The notes beneath the pieces were generated by a model. That model saw nothing but the letters and a program-made list of their open reading frames with translations, was not told where the DNA came from and did not search any database. DNA of 54,181 bases, from NCBI GenBank assembly GCA_017994935.1, contig JAGOJU010000021.1:1-54181 (forward strand). The letters run 5' to 3'. This document shows, piece after piece, positions 8,869-18,159 of this stretch (the first letter of the stretch is position 1; each line of letters begins with the position of its first letter). This stretch comes from Opitutaceae bacterium (GTDB lineage Bacteria; Verrucomicrobiota; Verrucomicrobiia; Opitutales; Opitutaceae). Made by a program: the position numbers and the translations under genes.

Positions 8869-10380
8869 ATGGCCTTCCTCGAATTCAACGGCATCGGCAA
8901 GCGCTTCCCCGGCGTGGTGGCGCTGGACCAGGTGAGTTTCTCCATCGAGCGCGGCTCGTGTCACGCCCTGATCGGCGAGAATGGTGCGGGCAAGAGCACA
9001 CTCGGGAAAATTCTCGCAGGCATCCATCAGGCCGATTCCGGAACCATCAGTCTCGATGGCAGGGAAATTCGACCTGCCACGCCTCTGGAAGCCCGTCAGC
9101 TCGGCATCGCGATGGTCCATCAGGAACTCGCCTTCTGCCCCAATCTGAGTGTCGCCGAAAACCTCTGCCTCGGCGACATGCCCTCCCGCCGCGGCTGGGT
9201 GGATCGCAAGGCACTGCGCGCCCGCGCCCGGAAGATGCTCCTGTCGATCGGGGCGGACATTGATCCCGACCGTCTCATCGGATCGCTCTCCACGGGACTC
9301 GAGCAGCTCGTGCAGATCGCCGCCGCCGTGGGCACCGGCGCCCAGGTGATCGTCATGGACGAGCCTTCGAGTTCGCTCTCCGCGGGGGAAACCCGTGAGT
9401 TGTTCCGACTCGTCCGCGATCTCACCGCGCGAGGAATCACGCTGATCTATGTCTCGCATCGCCTGGAGGAACTCTTCGCGCTTTGCACGAGCATTACGGT
9501 ACTCCGCGACGGGCGCCACATCTCAACCGGACGCATCGCCGACACCGACCCCAGGCGCGTCATCAGCCAGATGATCGGACGCGAGCTGCGGGTGGAGACC
9601 CCCGCGCATCTGTCACGGGAACCGGGACCTGAACAGCTCCGTGTTGAAGGATTGGGTTCACCGGGGAAATTTTCCGACATCAGCTTTTCCGTACGCGCCG
9701 GCGAAATCGTGGGTTTTGCGGGCCTCGTCGGTGCCGGGCGAAGTGAAACGGCGCAGGCACTCTTCGGGCTCGATCCCAACGCCAGCGGCAGGGTCATCGT
9801 CAAGGGCAAGGCGCTGCCTCCCGTCTCGATCGAGGCCGCACTGGCGGCGGGCCTGGGTCTGCTTCCCGAGGATCGCAAACGCCAGGGCCTCGTGCTCGGT
9901 CTGAATTGTCGCGAAAACACCTCGCTCGCCGTGCTCCCGCTGCTGACACGGCTAGGCTGGGTCAACCGCCGCAGGGAGCGTTCTCTCGCGGAAAAATACG
10001 CGGCACGCCTGCGCGTGAAGGCGCCGAGTGTCGAAACGCTCATTGCAGGCCTCAGCGGCGGAAACCAGCAGAAGGTGGCCCTCGCAAAATGGCTGGCGCG
10101 CGAATGTGACGTGCTTCTGATCGATGAACCCACACGAGGAGTCGACGTCGGAGCCAAGGCCGAGATCTACCAGCTCCTCGATGAACTCGCCTGCGAAGGA
10201 AAGGCGATCCTCATGGTGTCGTCAGAACTCCCCGAGCTTCTGGCCCTCTGCACACGCATCCTTGTCATGCGCGCGGGAAAACTCGTGGGCGAGGTCCCGC
10301 GCGCAGCCGCGAGCGAAGCCAGCCTCATGCGCCTGATGGCGGGTGTGGACTCCGACACCCCGGAGCCCGCCGTCCAATAG
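8869..10380 (+). CDS. Sugar ABC transporter ATPase (two nucleotide-binding domains)
   Basis: A 503-residue RbsA/MglA-type ATPase with two fused nucleotide-binding domains. The first has Walker A GENGAGKST (about residues 38-46), Walker B VIVMDEPSSSL and a weakly conserved signature LSTGLEQL. The second has the degenerate Walker A GLVGAGRSE typical of these proteins, the signature LSGGNQQKVALAKWL and Walker B VLLIDEPTRGVDVGAKAEIY. It energises uptake through the permease encoded two genes upstream. The strong domain match gives the class; the sugar remains unknown. Confidence 0.94.
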   Translation: MAFLEFNGIGKRFPGVVALDQVSFSIERGSCHALIGENGAGKSTLGKILAGIHQADSGTISLDGREIRPATPLEARQLGIAMVHQELAFCPNLSVAENLCLGDMPSRRGWVDRKALRARARKMLLSIGADIDPDRLIGSLSTGLEQLVQIAAAVGTGAQVIVMDEPSSSLSAGETRELFRLVRDLTARGITLIYVSHRLEELFALCTSITVLRDGRHISTGRIADTDPRRVISQMIGRELRVETPAHLSREPGPEQLRVEGLGSPGKFSDISFSVRAGEIVGFAGLVGAGRSETAQALFGLDPNASGRVIVKGKALPPVSIEAALAAGLGLLPEDRKRQGLVLGLNCRENTSLAVLPLLTRLGWVNRRRERSLAEKYAARLRVKAPSVETLIAGLSGGNQQKVALAKWLARECDVLLIDEPTRGVDVGAKAEIYQLLDELACEGKAILMVSSELPELLALCTRILVMRAGKLVGEVPRAAASEASLMRLMAGVDSDTPEPAVQ

Positions 10381-10425
10381 TTCTTTCCCTTTCAGGGCCG
10401 CCGGACAGCGTAGGGAGCACCAGCA

Positions 10426-11031
10426 ATGGCCAATCCGACAACCAAACGCACCGTTGACATGCAGATCATCGCGGACTGGGTGACTCCCCGCTCGCGCGTG
10501 CTCGACCTGGGATGCGGTCGCGGAGCGCTCCTGGAGTTCCTCATCCAGTCCAAACAGGTGGAAGCCGTGGGCGTGGATCTCGACGTCGAGAAGGTCACCC
10601 GCTGCATCCAGCGGGGTGTCACTGTCTATCAGGGCGACATGATGGATTTCATGCGCGCGTTTCCCGACTCGCATTTCGACCGTGTGATCTGCTCCCGGAC
10701 GCTTGAGGAACTGAATGCACCGGCCGCCGTCATCGCGGAAGCCCTGCGTGTCGGCCGCTCCATGACGGTCGGCTTCGTGAATCACGGCTACTGGAAGAAC
10801 CGCTTCGGCTTCGCATGGCTGGGGCGCAAGCCGCGCAACGAAGTCTACACGACACCGTGGTACGAGAGCACTCCGGCCAACCCGGCAAGCATTGCGGACT
10901 TTGAGGAGTTCTGCGCCGCGAAAGCCATCCGCATCGCCCGCCGCTACTATCTCCGCGGCAACTGGCAGACCCGCTGCAAGAGCCAGCCCAATCTGCTCGC
11001 CGGTTACGCGCTCTACGATCTCGCGAGTTGA
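10426..11031 (+). CDS. metW: Methionine biosynthesis protein MetW
   Basis: MetW is a Rossmann-fold, methyltransferase-like protein that works with MetX in homoserine acylation in many bacteria. The SAM-type glycine loop is VLDLGCGRGALLEFL. The MetW pattern continues with GVDLDVEKVTRCIQRGVTVYQGD, FPDSHFDRVICSRTLEEL and RVGRSMTVGFVNHGYWKNR. Length (201 residues) is normal. AGGGAG lies about ten bases before the ATG. Its separation from metX by the sugar transporter operon is unusual and is discussed as a finding. Confidence 0.92.
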   Translation: MANPTTKRTVDMQIIADWVTPRSRVLDLGCGRGALLEFLIQSKQVEAVGVDLDVEKVTRCIQRGVTVYQGDMMDFMRAFPDSHFDRVICSRTLEELNAPAAVIAEALRVGRSMTVGFVNHGYWKNRFGFAWLGRKPRNEVYTTPWYESTPANPASIADFEEFCAAKAIRIARRYYLRGNWQTRCKSQPNLLAGYALYDLAS

Positions 11032-11283
11032 GGCAGGTTTGCCGTCGGGTTGGAATCGTCGGCAACCACTCCTGCGGATTTCAACCGGGGCCTGAAACTC
11101 CCGAACCCCGTCATCATTCCAGAAAGAACTTGGACTCCTGACCGCAGGGCGATCCGCACTCGGCGCGGGTTCCATGCCAGCCGGCATTGTTGCCGTTCAC
11201 TCCCGTCCGGTTCGAATCGGTGCAGGCGATGTCCAAAGGGATCCGGAAGAACGGCGCACACGCTGTGCGGCCGGCAGATGCGC

Positions 11284-12141
11284 TCACTTTTTCCCAATCG
11301 CAGCAAGCGAGGCCTCAAGTTTGCCGCGTTCGCGTGCGAGCACGGGCTCAGTCACCGTTGCCAGAATCTCCCTGGCCTCCTCACCACGGTCCATCTCGAT
11401 GAGCGCCTTGGACCGGTGCAGGCGGCAGGTCTGCTGCTCGACGCCGGGCCTGAGTCCCCCCTCGAACCGTGTCCAGAACTCGAGCGCTGCCTTCCAGTCG
11501 GGCGAAGCCACATCGTAGAACGACAGGCCATACCGGTAGGCATAGCGCCACTCGTCGGGCCTCAGCAGCGAGGCCTGCAGGAATGCCTTCTGCATCGCTT
11601 CGTCAATCTTCGCCGCCGTCCATTCGCCGCTCTTGAGAAAATCGTCGCGCGCCTCCGCAAGCAGCGTGCCGATCTGATAGTGATAGAGCGGCTCCTTGGG
11701 CGCCAGCCGCACGGCCGCGAGAAAATAGTTGATCGCCTCAAGGGGTTTCCCCTGTTCGGCCACATGGTTGCCGAGTTGATTCTTCACCAGGGGGAGATCG
11801 GGATTGAGTTCGTTGGCCCTCAGCAGCAGGGCTGTGGCACGCCGCCGCTCGTCGATGACCGGATTGTCGAGAAGCATCGCATAACTCGCGTAACCCAGCG
11901 CATAGGTCGGATGCTTCTTCAGGAAGTCCTCGTACGCAAAGCAGAGCTCCTGCAGGGGCTGGCGAATGTCCTCGAGTTCATTCTGCGACGTCTTTCCCGA
12001 CGCTGAAGCCAGCAGCTCTTTCTGACGGCCGGCCAGTTCGGCGAGCGACTGTTCCGCACCGCCGGTTTCTTCGGCTTTCACGGAAGAAACCAGCGTTACC
12101 AGCGCGGGAAAAAGGATCAGGCAACTGAAGAGGCACCGCAT
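11284..12141 (-). CDS. Secreted or periplasmic TPR-like protein
   Basis: After a signal peptide (MRCLFSCLILFPALVTLVSSVKA) the protein consists of helical repeats with TPR character, for example ALGYASYAMLLDN, ATALLLRANELNPDLPLVKNQLG, EAINYFLAAVRLAPKEPLYHYQIG and KAFLQASLLRPDEWRYAYRYGLSFYD. TPR proteins act as protein-protein scaffolds, so no reaction can be assigned. ATG 12141 is preferred because it begins directly at a good signal peptide; an in-frame ATG at 12171 is an alternative. It is on the same strand as fdhD, 77 bases downstream of it, but no functional link is evident. Confidence 0.7.
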   Translation of the reverse strand: MRCLFSCLILFPALVTLVSSVKAEETGGAEQSLAELAGRQKELLASASGKTSQNELEDIRQPLQELCFAYEDFLKKHPTYALGYASYAMLLDNPVIDERRRATALLLRANELNPDLPLVKNQLGNHVAEQGKPLEAINYFLAAVRLAPKEPLYHYQIGTLLAEARDDFLKSGEWTAAKIDEAMQKAFLQASLLRPDEWRYAYRYGLSFYDVASPDWKAALEFWTRFEGGLRPGVEQQTCRLHRSKALIEMDRGEEAREILATVTEPVLARERGKLEASLAAIGKK

Positions 12142-12218
12142 GGCGCCGGTCACTTCTCTCTGGATTTTCATGTGTCTGGCTGGCATTCGAGATCTGAAGG
12201 CTGCACGGTTTGACCCTG

Positions 12219-13043
12219 TCACCCCTGGATTGTGCCGGCATAAACATTCATGCGGTCTCCTCGCACGAATCCCACCAGCGTCTGCCCGCTTTCCCGCGCA
12301 AATTCCACTGCAAGGCTTGTGGGCGCCGAGACCGCCGCAATGGTCGGGATGCCCGCCATCAAGGCCTTCTGCATTATTTCAAACGACACGCGTCCGCTTA
12401 CAAGGAGCATGCAATGAGAGAGCGGTAGGCGCCCAGCCAGCAAGGCCCAGCCAATGACCTTGTCGAGGGCGTTGTGCCTTCCCACGTCCTCACGCATGGC
12501 CACCAGGCTGCCGTCGGTTCCGAAAATTCCGCTGGCGTGAACGCCGCCGGTGAGCGAAAACCCCTGCTGGTGCTCGCGCAGCACACGCGGAAGGCTTTCC
12601 AGAACCGCCCTCGCGGGAACTGCACCCGCTGCCAGCGGCGGCGCAACCGTTCTCACCGCGTCGATCGAGGCCTTGCCGCAAAGTCCGCAACTGGAGGAGG
12701 CAAAGGTATGCCGTGCCAGGCGGGCCCAGTCGATCCGCACCCGGGGCGCAAGGTGCACGATCATGACATTGGGCCGGGCCTCGTCCTCCCCATCCGGGTC
12801 GCAGTGCACAAGGTCGAGGAGGTCACTTCGGTCGGCGACGATTCCCTCGGTCACCAGGAATCCGGCGACCAATTCGCGATCATTTCCCGGTGTCCGCATG
12901 ACCACCGCAAGGCTGCGCTCAGCGATACGAATCTCCAACGGTTCCTCCACGGCCAGCACATCCTCGACCTCCTCCCGTGCATCCCTTGCCCAGCGAATCA
13001 GTTTCACCGGACGGACAGACACCTGCGGCGCAGAATACATCAT
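12219..13043 (-). CDS. fdhD: Formate dehydrogenase sulfurtransferase FdhD
   Basis: FdhD transfers sulfur from IscS to the bis-MGD molybdenum cofactor, which activates formate dehydrogenase and related oxidoreductases. The redox-active CxxC is present as SSCGLCGKASID (Cys119 and Cys122, matching the E. coli pair at 121/124). Other family blocks are VEEPLEIRI, PGNDRELVAGFLVTEGIV, TGGVHASGIF, REDVGRHNALDKVIGWAL and SGRVSFEIMQKA. Length (274 residues) is normal. No formate dehydrogenase or other bis-MGD enzyme gene lies in this window, so its client must be elsewhere. Confidence 0.95.
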   Translation of the reverse strand: MMYSAPQVSVRPVKLIRWARDAREEVEDVLAVEEPLEIRIAERSLAVVMRTPGNDRELVAGFLVTEGIVADRSDLLDLVHCDPDGEDEARPNVMIVHLAPRVRIDWARLARHTFASSSCGLCGKASIDAVRTVAPPLAAGAVPARAVLESLPRVLREHQQGFSLTGGVHASGIFGTDGSLVAMREDVGRHNALDKVIGWALLAGRLPLSHCMLLVSGRVSFEIMQKALMAGIPTIAAVSAPTSLAVEFARESGQTLVGFVRGDRMNVYAGTIQG

Positions 13044-13205
13044 CCAGCCACCCTAACGCGACCAGAAGCCCCGGCAATCCCGCTCGCTCGGTCACTGCAG
13101 GTATCTGCTTTCACTCTGTTCCCCTGCCCCGCCGTGACGCGATTTGACGGCGCATCGCACCCGCGATCTGAATTCAGGATTGATCGCATCGCAGTCCCGG
13201 TGTGG

Positions 13206-13880
13206 CTAGAACCCGAGTCGCTCCGCAATGCGGACAAACGCGGCAGCGAGCACCTTTGCCCAGAGCGCGAAATAAATGATCATGCCCACAAAAATGCCGT
13301 ATCCCGTCGTAATCCCTTTGCCGTCGCGCTCGAGCGTGCTCATCGCCATGACCACAATGGCAAGCGCGGGGAGCGTGTTTGAAAACGGCGGCACCGGCGG
13401 AAGCGGAAGCATCAGGACAAGCGCGGACAGCATGATGACAACGGCATGCATCCGAAGTTTCCACCGGGGCATCACCAGGAACAACCAGCGCCTCCGCATG
13501 CGACGCTCAATCCAGCCGATCACCCGGCTCCCCGCCTCGAGGATCTTGACGAGTCCCTTGGGTGGCAGTGTGACCTTGCGCAACCGCTGCGGAAGCCATG
13601 GGGGGAGCCCCAACGCATAGCGCAGCGACAGCAGGAAGATCACCAGCCCGAAGGGCGTTGAGAGACCGGGAATGGTGACAGGAGCACAAAATGGCAGCGC
13701 ACAGACGATCACCAGCAACGCCGACGCACGCGCCCCAAGCGCCTCCATCAATTCACCCAGCGTCCACCCCCCTTCAGGAGTGCCCTGGGCCAGTGCGTGG
13801 AGTTGCTGGGAAAGCGTCAGGCGGGTTCCATTTCCTGGCACAGGCGGCGATGGCGTGGAGGGAGACTGCAAACCGCCCAT
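13206..13880 (-). CDS. ExoD-like membrane protein
   Basis: This roughly 224-residue membrane protein matches the exopolysaccharide synthesis ExoD family. The characteristic features are LTLGELMEALGARASALLVIVCALPFCAP, IPGLSTPFGLVIFLLSLRYALGLPPWLP, a basic linker (ERRMRRRW) and a C-terminal pair of hydrophobic segments. ExoD was named from rhizobial mutants with altered exopolysaccharide and alkali sensitivity; the biochemical role is unknown. The start is uncertain. ATG 13880 is used, with ATG 13922 also possible, and no clear Shine-Dalgarno sequence is seen at either. Confidence 0.8.
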   Translation of the reverse strand: MGGLQSPSTPSPPVPGNGTRLTLSQQLHALAQGTPEGGWTLGELMEALGARASALLVIVCALPFCAPVTIPGLSTPFGLVIFLLSLRYALGLPPWLPQRLRKVTLPPKGLVKILEAGSRVIGWIERRMRRRWLFLVMPRWKLRMHAVVIMLSALVLMLPLPPVPPFSNTLPALAIVVMAMSTLERDGKGITTGYGIFVGMIIYFALWAKVLAAAFVRIAERLGF

Positions 13881-14046
13881 AAAAACCGCAGGCCACAAAG
13901 TGTGAACACCGAAAACACCCATTCTTTCGAGCGGGTCAAAATACCTGCCACCCATGCGAAGTTCTTGTCGAACCCGACGCATTCCGGCATTTTTCCAGCT
14001 CTTTCGCCAAAACACCGCCCGCCAGCCGCGGCTCACCTTGCACCGC

Positions 14047-17000
14047 ATGCCGAACCGACCTGATTCCATCTCTCTCAACACCCTGCATCATGCGATCAAT
14101 CTGCGCCTGTCCCTCCTCGGCTGCCCGACGGTCGACGATGCGCAGGGCGCCGCCTGGAACCGGCTGATCGCGCCGATATTTGCCCGCCATCGTGAAATCA
14201 CCCGGCAGCTGACGGACCGTCACTGCCCGGCCGACGGTCGCATCCAGCATTTTCTCAACCTCTACCTCGCCGACATCGGCCCCGCCCCTCGCCTGCCCGC
14301 AAGGACCTTCATCCTCGATCAGCCCGGGCTTGCCCGCGAGCTTTCGCTTCCGGCACACGGCGACTCGTTTGCCTCACCCCTGCTGAAGAGCTACCGGCTG
14401 CGCAATGGAGTGCTTCACAATCCGGCAAGCGACCGCCGTACAACCAAGGGCGTCTTCCACATCGCGGACGGAGGCATGCCCGTTCCCGACGACAAGTTCT
14501 GCGTTCCGAAGGCCGCTTTCGCGCGCATGCTCGGCATCGCCCTCAACCCGCCCGCGGAACTGCAGCGCCTGCCATTCACGGGAAGCCAGACGCCTTCCGC
14601 AGAGTGCCTCGTATCGCTCCTGCTTCGGCCGCTGGTCGTGCCGGCCATTCCGGGATTTACGAGGGAGAAGCGGATGGAGATCCGGTTCTTCGCCCCGGGC
14701 TCGCTTGTCTCAAACCTCGACTTTGTGGAGAGCATTTTCGGAAACGCAGGCGACCCGTACCTGCCGGAAAACGACTCGGCCCTCGACGTCGACGGCTGGA
14801 CGGGCCACAGCGGCTGCGTGATTCTCGCCCCGCATCTCGTGGGAATTCCCAAGCACTCGATCGGGCTTCCCCACTGGAATCTTGCCACACCGCGGCAACG
14901 CCGCGACGGCATGTGCTGGAAAACCATCGATGAATGTTACAACAACGGCACGGCATTCAAGGTCTGCGCCCGCGACGCCCGCGGAACAATGGTCACCCTC
15001 ATCGCCGACAACTACTACGGCTACTGCAAGAAAGAGGTGAAGACGCAGATCAGCTTTTCCGCCAACCTCTACGGATCCGCCGAGGAGGAGCATGCGGGTG
15101 GCGCACTGGTTTTCCCAAGCTACGATCTCGGAAATGAGTTCGACGCCTACGGCATGCCCGAACGCTACAGCGTCGCCGACGTCATCGCCCGCCACCCGGG
15201 CCGCTTTCAGCTTCATCCGGAAGGCCATGCCACCGACACGCGTCTCCCCGATGTCGTGCTCGTGCCGGAACAGGCGCATTTCAGTCTGCAGGATCAGGCC
15301 GTGACCTGGACCGGCTCCGACGGCGAACCGCGGCGTATCAAGCTGCTCGCTGGAAAAACCTATGTGCGACCCGGGGGTTACCGCGTGCACCTGGAGTGCG
15401 CGCCGCACGAGCCCGGCCTTTGGCGCCTGGTCGGCACCGTCGCCGACGGTACCGTCTGCCACAAGCCGAGCACCGTGTCCGGCGGAGGAAAATCGGAAAT
15501 CTCCAAGGCAATTTCCGACGCCATCCTCTGCGGCACGGTTTTTGTCGCGGACTTCGACTCCGACATGGATCAGGTCGAGGCCATCCTCACACGCGATTAC
15601 TCCCGGCGCTTCATCGACACCAGCCGGAGCCCGGACACCCGCCCCATCCTCAGCGAGGAGCGATCATTCGGTAGCGTCATCAAGCTGCTCACGCCTGCCT
15701 CCCGGGACTTCACACCGGACTACAATCAATGGCTGCGCTCCATCCCGCCACACATCAAGGAACTCGTTTTTGTGGTAAAACGCTTCTACCAGAAATCCTG
15801 GAAGCAGGACTGGCGCTCGCATTTCTCCGTCGACCAGATCAACGGCCGGCCCGCCAATGTGCTTCGTCACAACGGACGCAGCGTCGTGGTGAACACCCTG
15901 CGCGTCGGCTTCAACACGGACGGCGCATGGCGGGTGTTCGGACTGCGGCATGACTTCCATCCGGCGGCAAAGGTGCAGCTCGAGGACGACATCACCGCTT
16001 CAATCGTGGTGCCAGCCAGCCAGGTTGGACAGCTGCTGAGCCCCTCACCGGATAACGGCACGATGCCGAAGCCGTCATTGAAATTCGTCCGGAACTGCGA
16101 GAAGCGCCTCTTCCAGCGCCCCGACGACGCCATTCACCGGGGATACGACGGACAGGCCGAGTCCGACATCGCGGCACCCGGCAATTTCCTGTCGAACTAC
16201 GCCCCCCTGAACGCCACCGACGCCCGCGCCCTGATCGAGGATGCGATTGGGTTCTCCGCATTCACTGCTCCGATGCAGGCGCTGATCCGCGCCGCCGCGG
16301 ACGCCCCGGACGGTGCATCTCCCGCCTACTTTGTTTCCTCCGCGCATCCGCGCGTCGTCGACGGAAGTCTTACGAAAAATCCTCGTTACCTTCAGCTCCG
16401 GTCGGATCTCGCGAGCCCGAAGGATGCCGCCCTCGCGCGCCTGAGCCAGAGTCTGCATCGCAAACTTTCCCCCGATGTTGATGCGCCGCTCAATCCCGTT
16501 CATGTCGTGGTGCCGGGACGACGCAACAATCCGCCTGAGCCCGGGATCCGTCCATTGTGCGTCTTCAACCCGATCCATTTCCTCGAACTGCCCGAACTCT
16601 TCATGGAGTTCATCAGCTCGATGACCGGAAAGTCGCCCTCGACAACCGGCGCCGGTTCCGAAGGCGCACTGACAAAGGCCCCGTTCAATGCACTGTCTCC
16701 CGTCATCGATCTGAACGCGGCGCTCGTTTCCCTCATCCTCACGGGGCACGACGTCTTTCTCACCGCGGCGGGTCACATCGGACCGAAGGTGCGCGTCAAC
16801 CACGACATCAGCCTGCTGGTGCCCGAGGTGTTTTCCCGCATGAGCGCGGCAGAGCGCTCCGCCGGTCCGCTGATCGCGGACGGATGCCTCGAGCGATGCC
16901 CGGACCTGGAATTTGATGGAAAACCCGTGCCTGCGAGCCGGCTTGGTTACCGCATCACTTCGCGTTTCGTGCGGATCTATTTCGGTCGTGTCTTTGCCCA

Positions 17001-17493
17001 CCCGCATGTCGTCTTCACCGACGAGATGCTCCGGCCCGAACTTCAGGACATGGGCGTTTTCGCGGATGGCATCGACAATATCGTCACCACACACAGGCGT
17101 GTCGCAGAATGCTATTTTGCGGACGGCAGCATCGCCATGGCCTGTCCCCCGCTTCGCGCATTGCTGGAGATCATGGTCAATGGCACCACAAGCGACGGTC
17201 ATTCGCTCAACGATGCCTGCGTGCGGGAGTTGTTTACCCGCGGGTATCTGATGGGCAGCGACTGGTATCGCGCCCGCCTGGATGCAAAGCAGCTCTCCGA
17301 GAGCCAGTTGTGGCGGAAGCACGTCGAATCGCTCGAACTCTTCCTCGACCAGCCGAACCATGCGGACGTCGCTGCGAAAATGGGGATACGGGAACGGCTC
17401 GCCCACGCGATCGCCGAAAAGGCCCGCATCGAATCCCCCGCCTATCGCGAAAGCCTGGTCGGCTCAATTGGGGTCCAGCCGCTGGCAACCTGA
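14047..17493 (+). CDS. PPi-type phosphoenolpyruvate carboxykinase
   Basis: A very large protein (about 1148 residues) that I recognise as the pyrophosphate-dependent PEP carboxykinase family. This family interconverts oxaloacetate plus PPi with PEP, CO2 and phosphate, and is unrelated in size to the ATP or GTP enzymes (about 500-600 residues). The most telling stretch is KTYVRPGGYRVHLE, then LVGTVADGTVCHKPSTVSGGGKSEISKAI (residues about 465-490), followed by VFVADFDSDMDQVEAIL. Other conserved-looking blocks are DECYNNGTAFKVC with NYYGYCKKEVKTQISFSANLYG, and RVGFNTDGAWRVFGLRHDF. ATG 14047 is used; a GTG/ATG-type extension back to 13954 would overlap the divergent ExoD-like gene region. No other PEP-node gene is nearby. 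The assignment rests on memory of the family, not an alignment. Confidence 0.75.
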   Translation: MPNRPDSISLNTLHHAINLRLSLLGCPTVDDAQGAAWNRLIAPIFARHREITRQLTDRHCPADGRIQHFLNLYLADIGPAPRLPARTFILDQPGLARELSLPAHGDSFASPLLKSYRLRNGVLHNPASDRRTTKGVFHIADGGMPVPDDKFCVPKAAFARMLGIALNPPAELQRLPFTGSQTPSAECLVSLLLRPLVVPAIPGFTREKRMEIRFFAPGSLVSNLDFVESIFGNAGDPYLPENDSALDVDGWTGHSGCVILAPHLVGIPKHSIGLPHWNLATPRQRRDGMCWKTIDECYNNGTAFKVCARDARGTMVTLIADNYYGYCKKEVKTQISFSANLYGSAEEEHAGGALVFPSYDLGNEFDAYGMPERYSVADVIARHPGRFQLHPEGHATDTRLPDVVLVPEQAHFSLQDQAVTWTGSDGEPRRIKLLAGKTYVRPGGYRVHLECAPHEPGLWRLVGTVADGTVCHKPSTVSGGGKSEISKAISDAILCGTVFVADFDSDMDQVEAILTRDYSRRFIDTSRSPDTRPILSEERSFGSVIKLLTPASRDFTPDYNQWLRSIPPHIKELVFVVKRFYQKSWKQDWRSHFSVDQINGRPANVLRHNGRSVVVNTLRVGFNTDGAWRVFGLRHDFHPAAKVQLEDDITASIVVPASQVGQLLSPSPDNGTMPKPSLKFVRNCEKRLFQRPDDAIHRGYDGQAESDIAAPGNFLSNYAPLNATDARALIEDAIGFSAFTAPMQALIRAAADAPDGASPAYFVSSAHPRVVDGSLTKNPRYLQLRSDLASPKDAALARLSQSLHRKLSPDVDAPLNPVHVVVPGRRNNPPEPGIRPLCVFNPIHFLELPELFMEFISSMTGKSPSTTGAGSEGALTKAPFNALSPVIDLNAALVSLILTGHDVFLTAAGHIGPKVRVNHDISLLVPEVFSRMSAAERSAGPLIADGCLERCPDLEFDGKPVPASRLGYRITSRFVRIYFGRVFAHPHVVFTDEMLRPELQDMGVFADGIDNIVTTHRRVAECYFADGSIAMACPPLRALLEIMVNGTTSDGHSLNDACVRELFTRGYLMGSDWYRARLDAKQLSESQLWRKHVESLELFLDQPNHADVAAKMGIRERLAHAIAEKARIESPAYRESLVGSIGVQPLAT

Positions 17494-17509
17494 CACTTGC
17501 GCCGGACCC

Positions 17510-17561
17510 CGATCACGGTGATCGTTTGAGGAGGATGTCGCCGCCCCCAAGGGTGCGGCGA
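17510..17561 (+). terminator. Two short palindromes after the PEPCK gene
   Basis: CGATCACGGTGATCG (17510-17524) is a perfect odd palindrome. A second stem, TCGCCGC (17538-17544) with GCGGCGA (17555-17561) and a 10-base loop, follows 13 bases later. Neither has a proper T-run, so they may be weak terminators, or the first may be an operator for the DUF4199 gene starting at 17608. Confidence 0.35.
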
Positions 17562-17607
17562 TTCGAACAGTATCGCCTCCGCGCAAACATTCTGTTGGCA
17601 TTCGATC

Positions 17608-18135
17608 ATGAAGACTCCCCTTCTCTACGGCTCCGCGATGGCTGTTGCGGGAACGTTGGTGACGCTTGTTGAATACCTGCTGGGCTTTCACAACGACATG
17701 ACGAGATTCGCGACAGGGCAGACCATCGGCACCATCGCCGGGATCGTGATTTCAATCGTCGGCCTGATCCTCGTCATGCGAATGGTCCGGGACACTTCCT
17801 CCGACGGTTCATTGAGCTACGGAAAAGCTGTCGCCACGGGCGCGCTCACGTCGCTGTCCCAAGGCGTGGTCGGCGGCATACTCACGTATGTCTACGGCGC
17901 ACTAATCAATCCCGAGTTTCACGAACTTGTCTTCGAAAACGCGCGCCGGAAATTGTCGGCGGATCAGGCGCAGGCCGCGGAGGGAATGCTCCGGTTCTTC
18001 ACAGGTCCCCTATGGTTCCTGATCGTCATGATATTTGTGACTCCGATTCTCGGGACGTTGTTCTCCCTCATCATCGGTGCCTTCATGAAGCGCCCACCCC
18101 GCACACCAGAACCCCCGCCGCTCGCTGCGGCGTGA
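17608..18135 (+). CDS. DUF4199 family membrane protein
   Basis: This 175-residue protein has four predicted transmembrane segments: LLYGSAMAVAGTLVTLVEYLL, QTIGTIAGIVISIVGLILVMRM, GALTSLSQGVVGGILTYVYGAL and the final WFLIVMIFVTPILGTLFSLIIGAF. The spacing, with a charged loop (RKLSADQAQAAEGM) before the last helices, matches DUF4199 proteins, which are of unknown function and common in Bacteroidota and Verrucomicrobiota. It ends in a short Pro-rich tail. It converges on the DUF4202 gene, 24 bases away. Confidence 0.75.
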   Translation: MKTPLLYGSAMAVAGTLVTLVEYLLGFHNDMTRFATGQTIGTIAGIVISIVGLILVMRMVRDTSSDGSLSYGKAVATGALTSLSQGVVGGILTYVYGALINPEFHELVFENARRKLSADQAQAAEGMLRFFTGPLWFLIVMIFVTPILGTLFSLIIGAFMKRPPRTPEPPPLAAA

Positions 18136-18159
18136 AAAGGACTTCTCCCGGCCCGGCCG

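Noticed and set aside
11210..11219. GGTTCGAATC, resembling a tRNA T-loop
   Set aside because: The flanking bases do not form a T-stem, and no anticodon or acceptor stems can be drawn around it.
16075..17406. 443-codon open frame on the minus strand
   Set aside because: It lies fully inside the PPi-PEPCK gene, has no recognisable motif and no start signal. Long shadows are expected in high-GC DNA.
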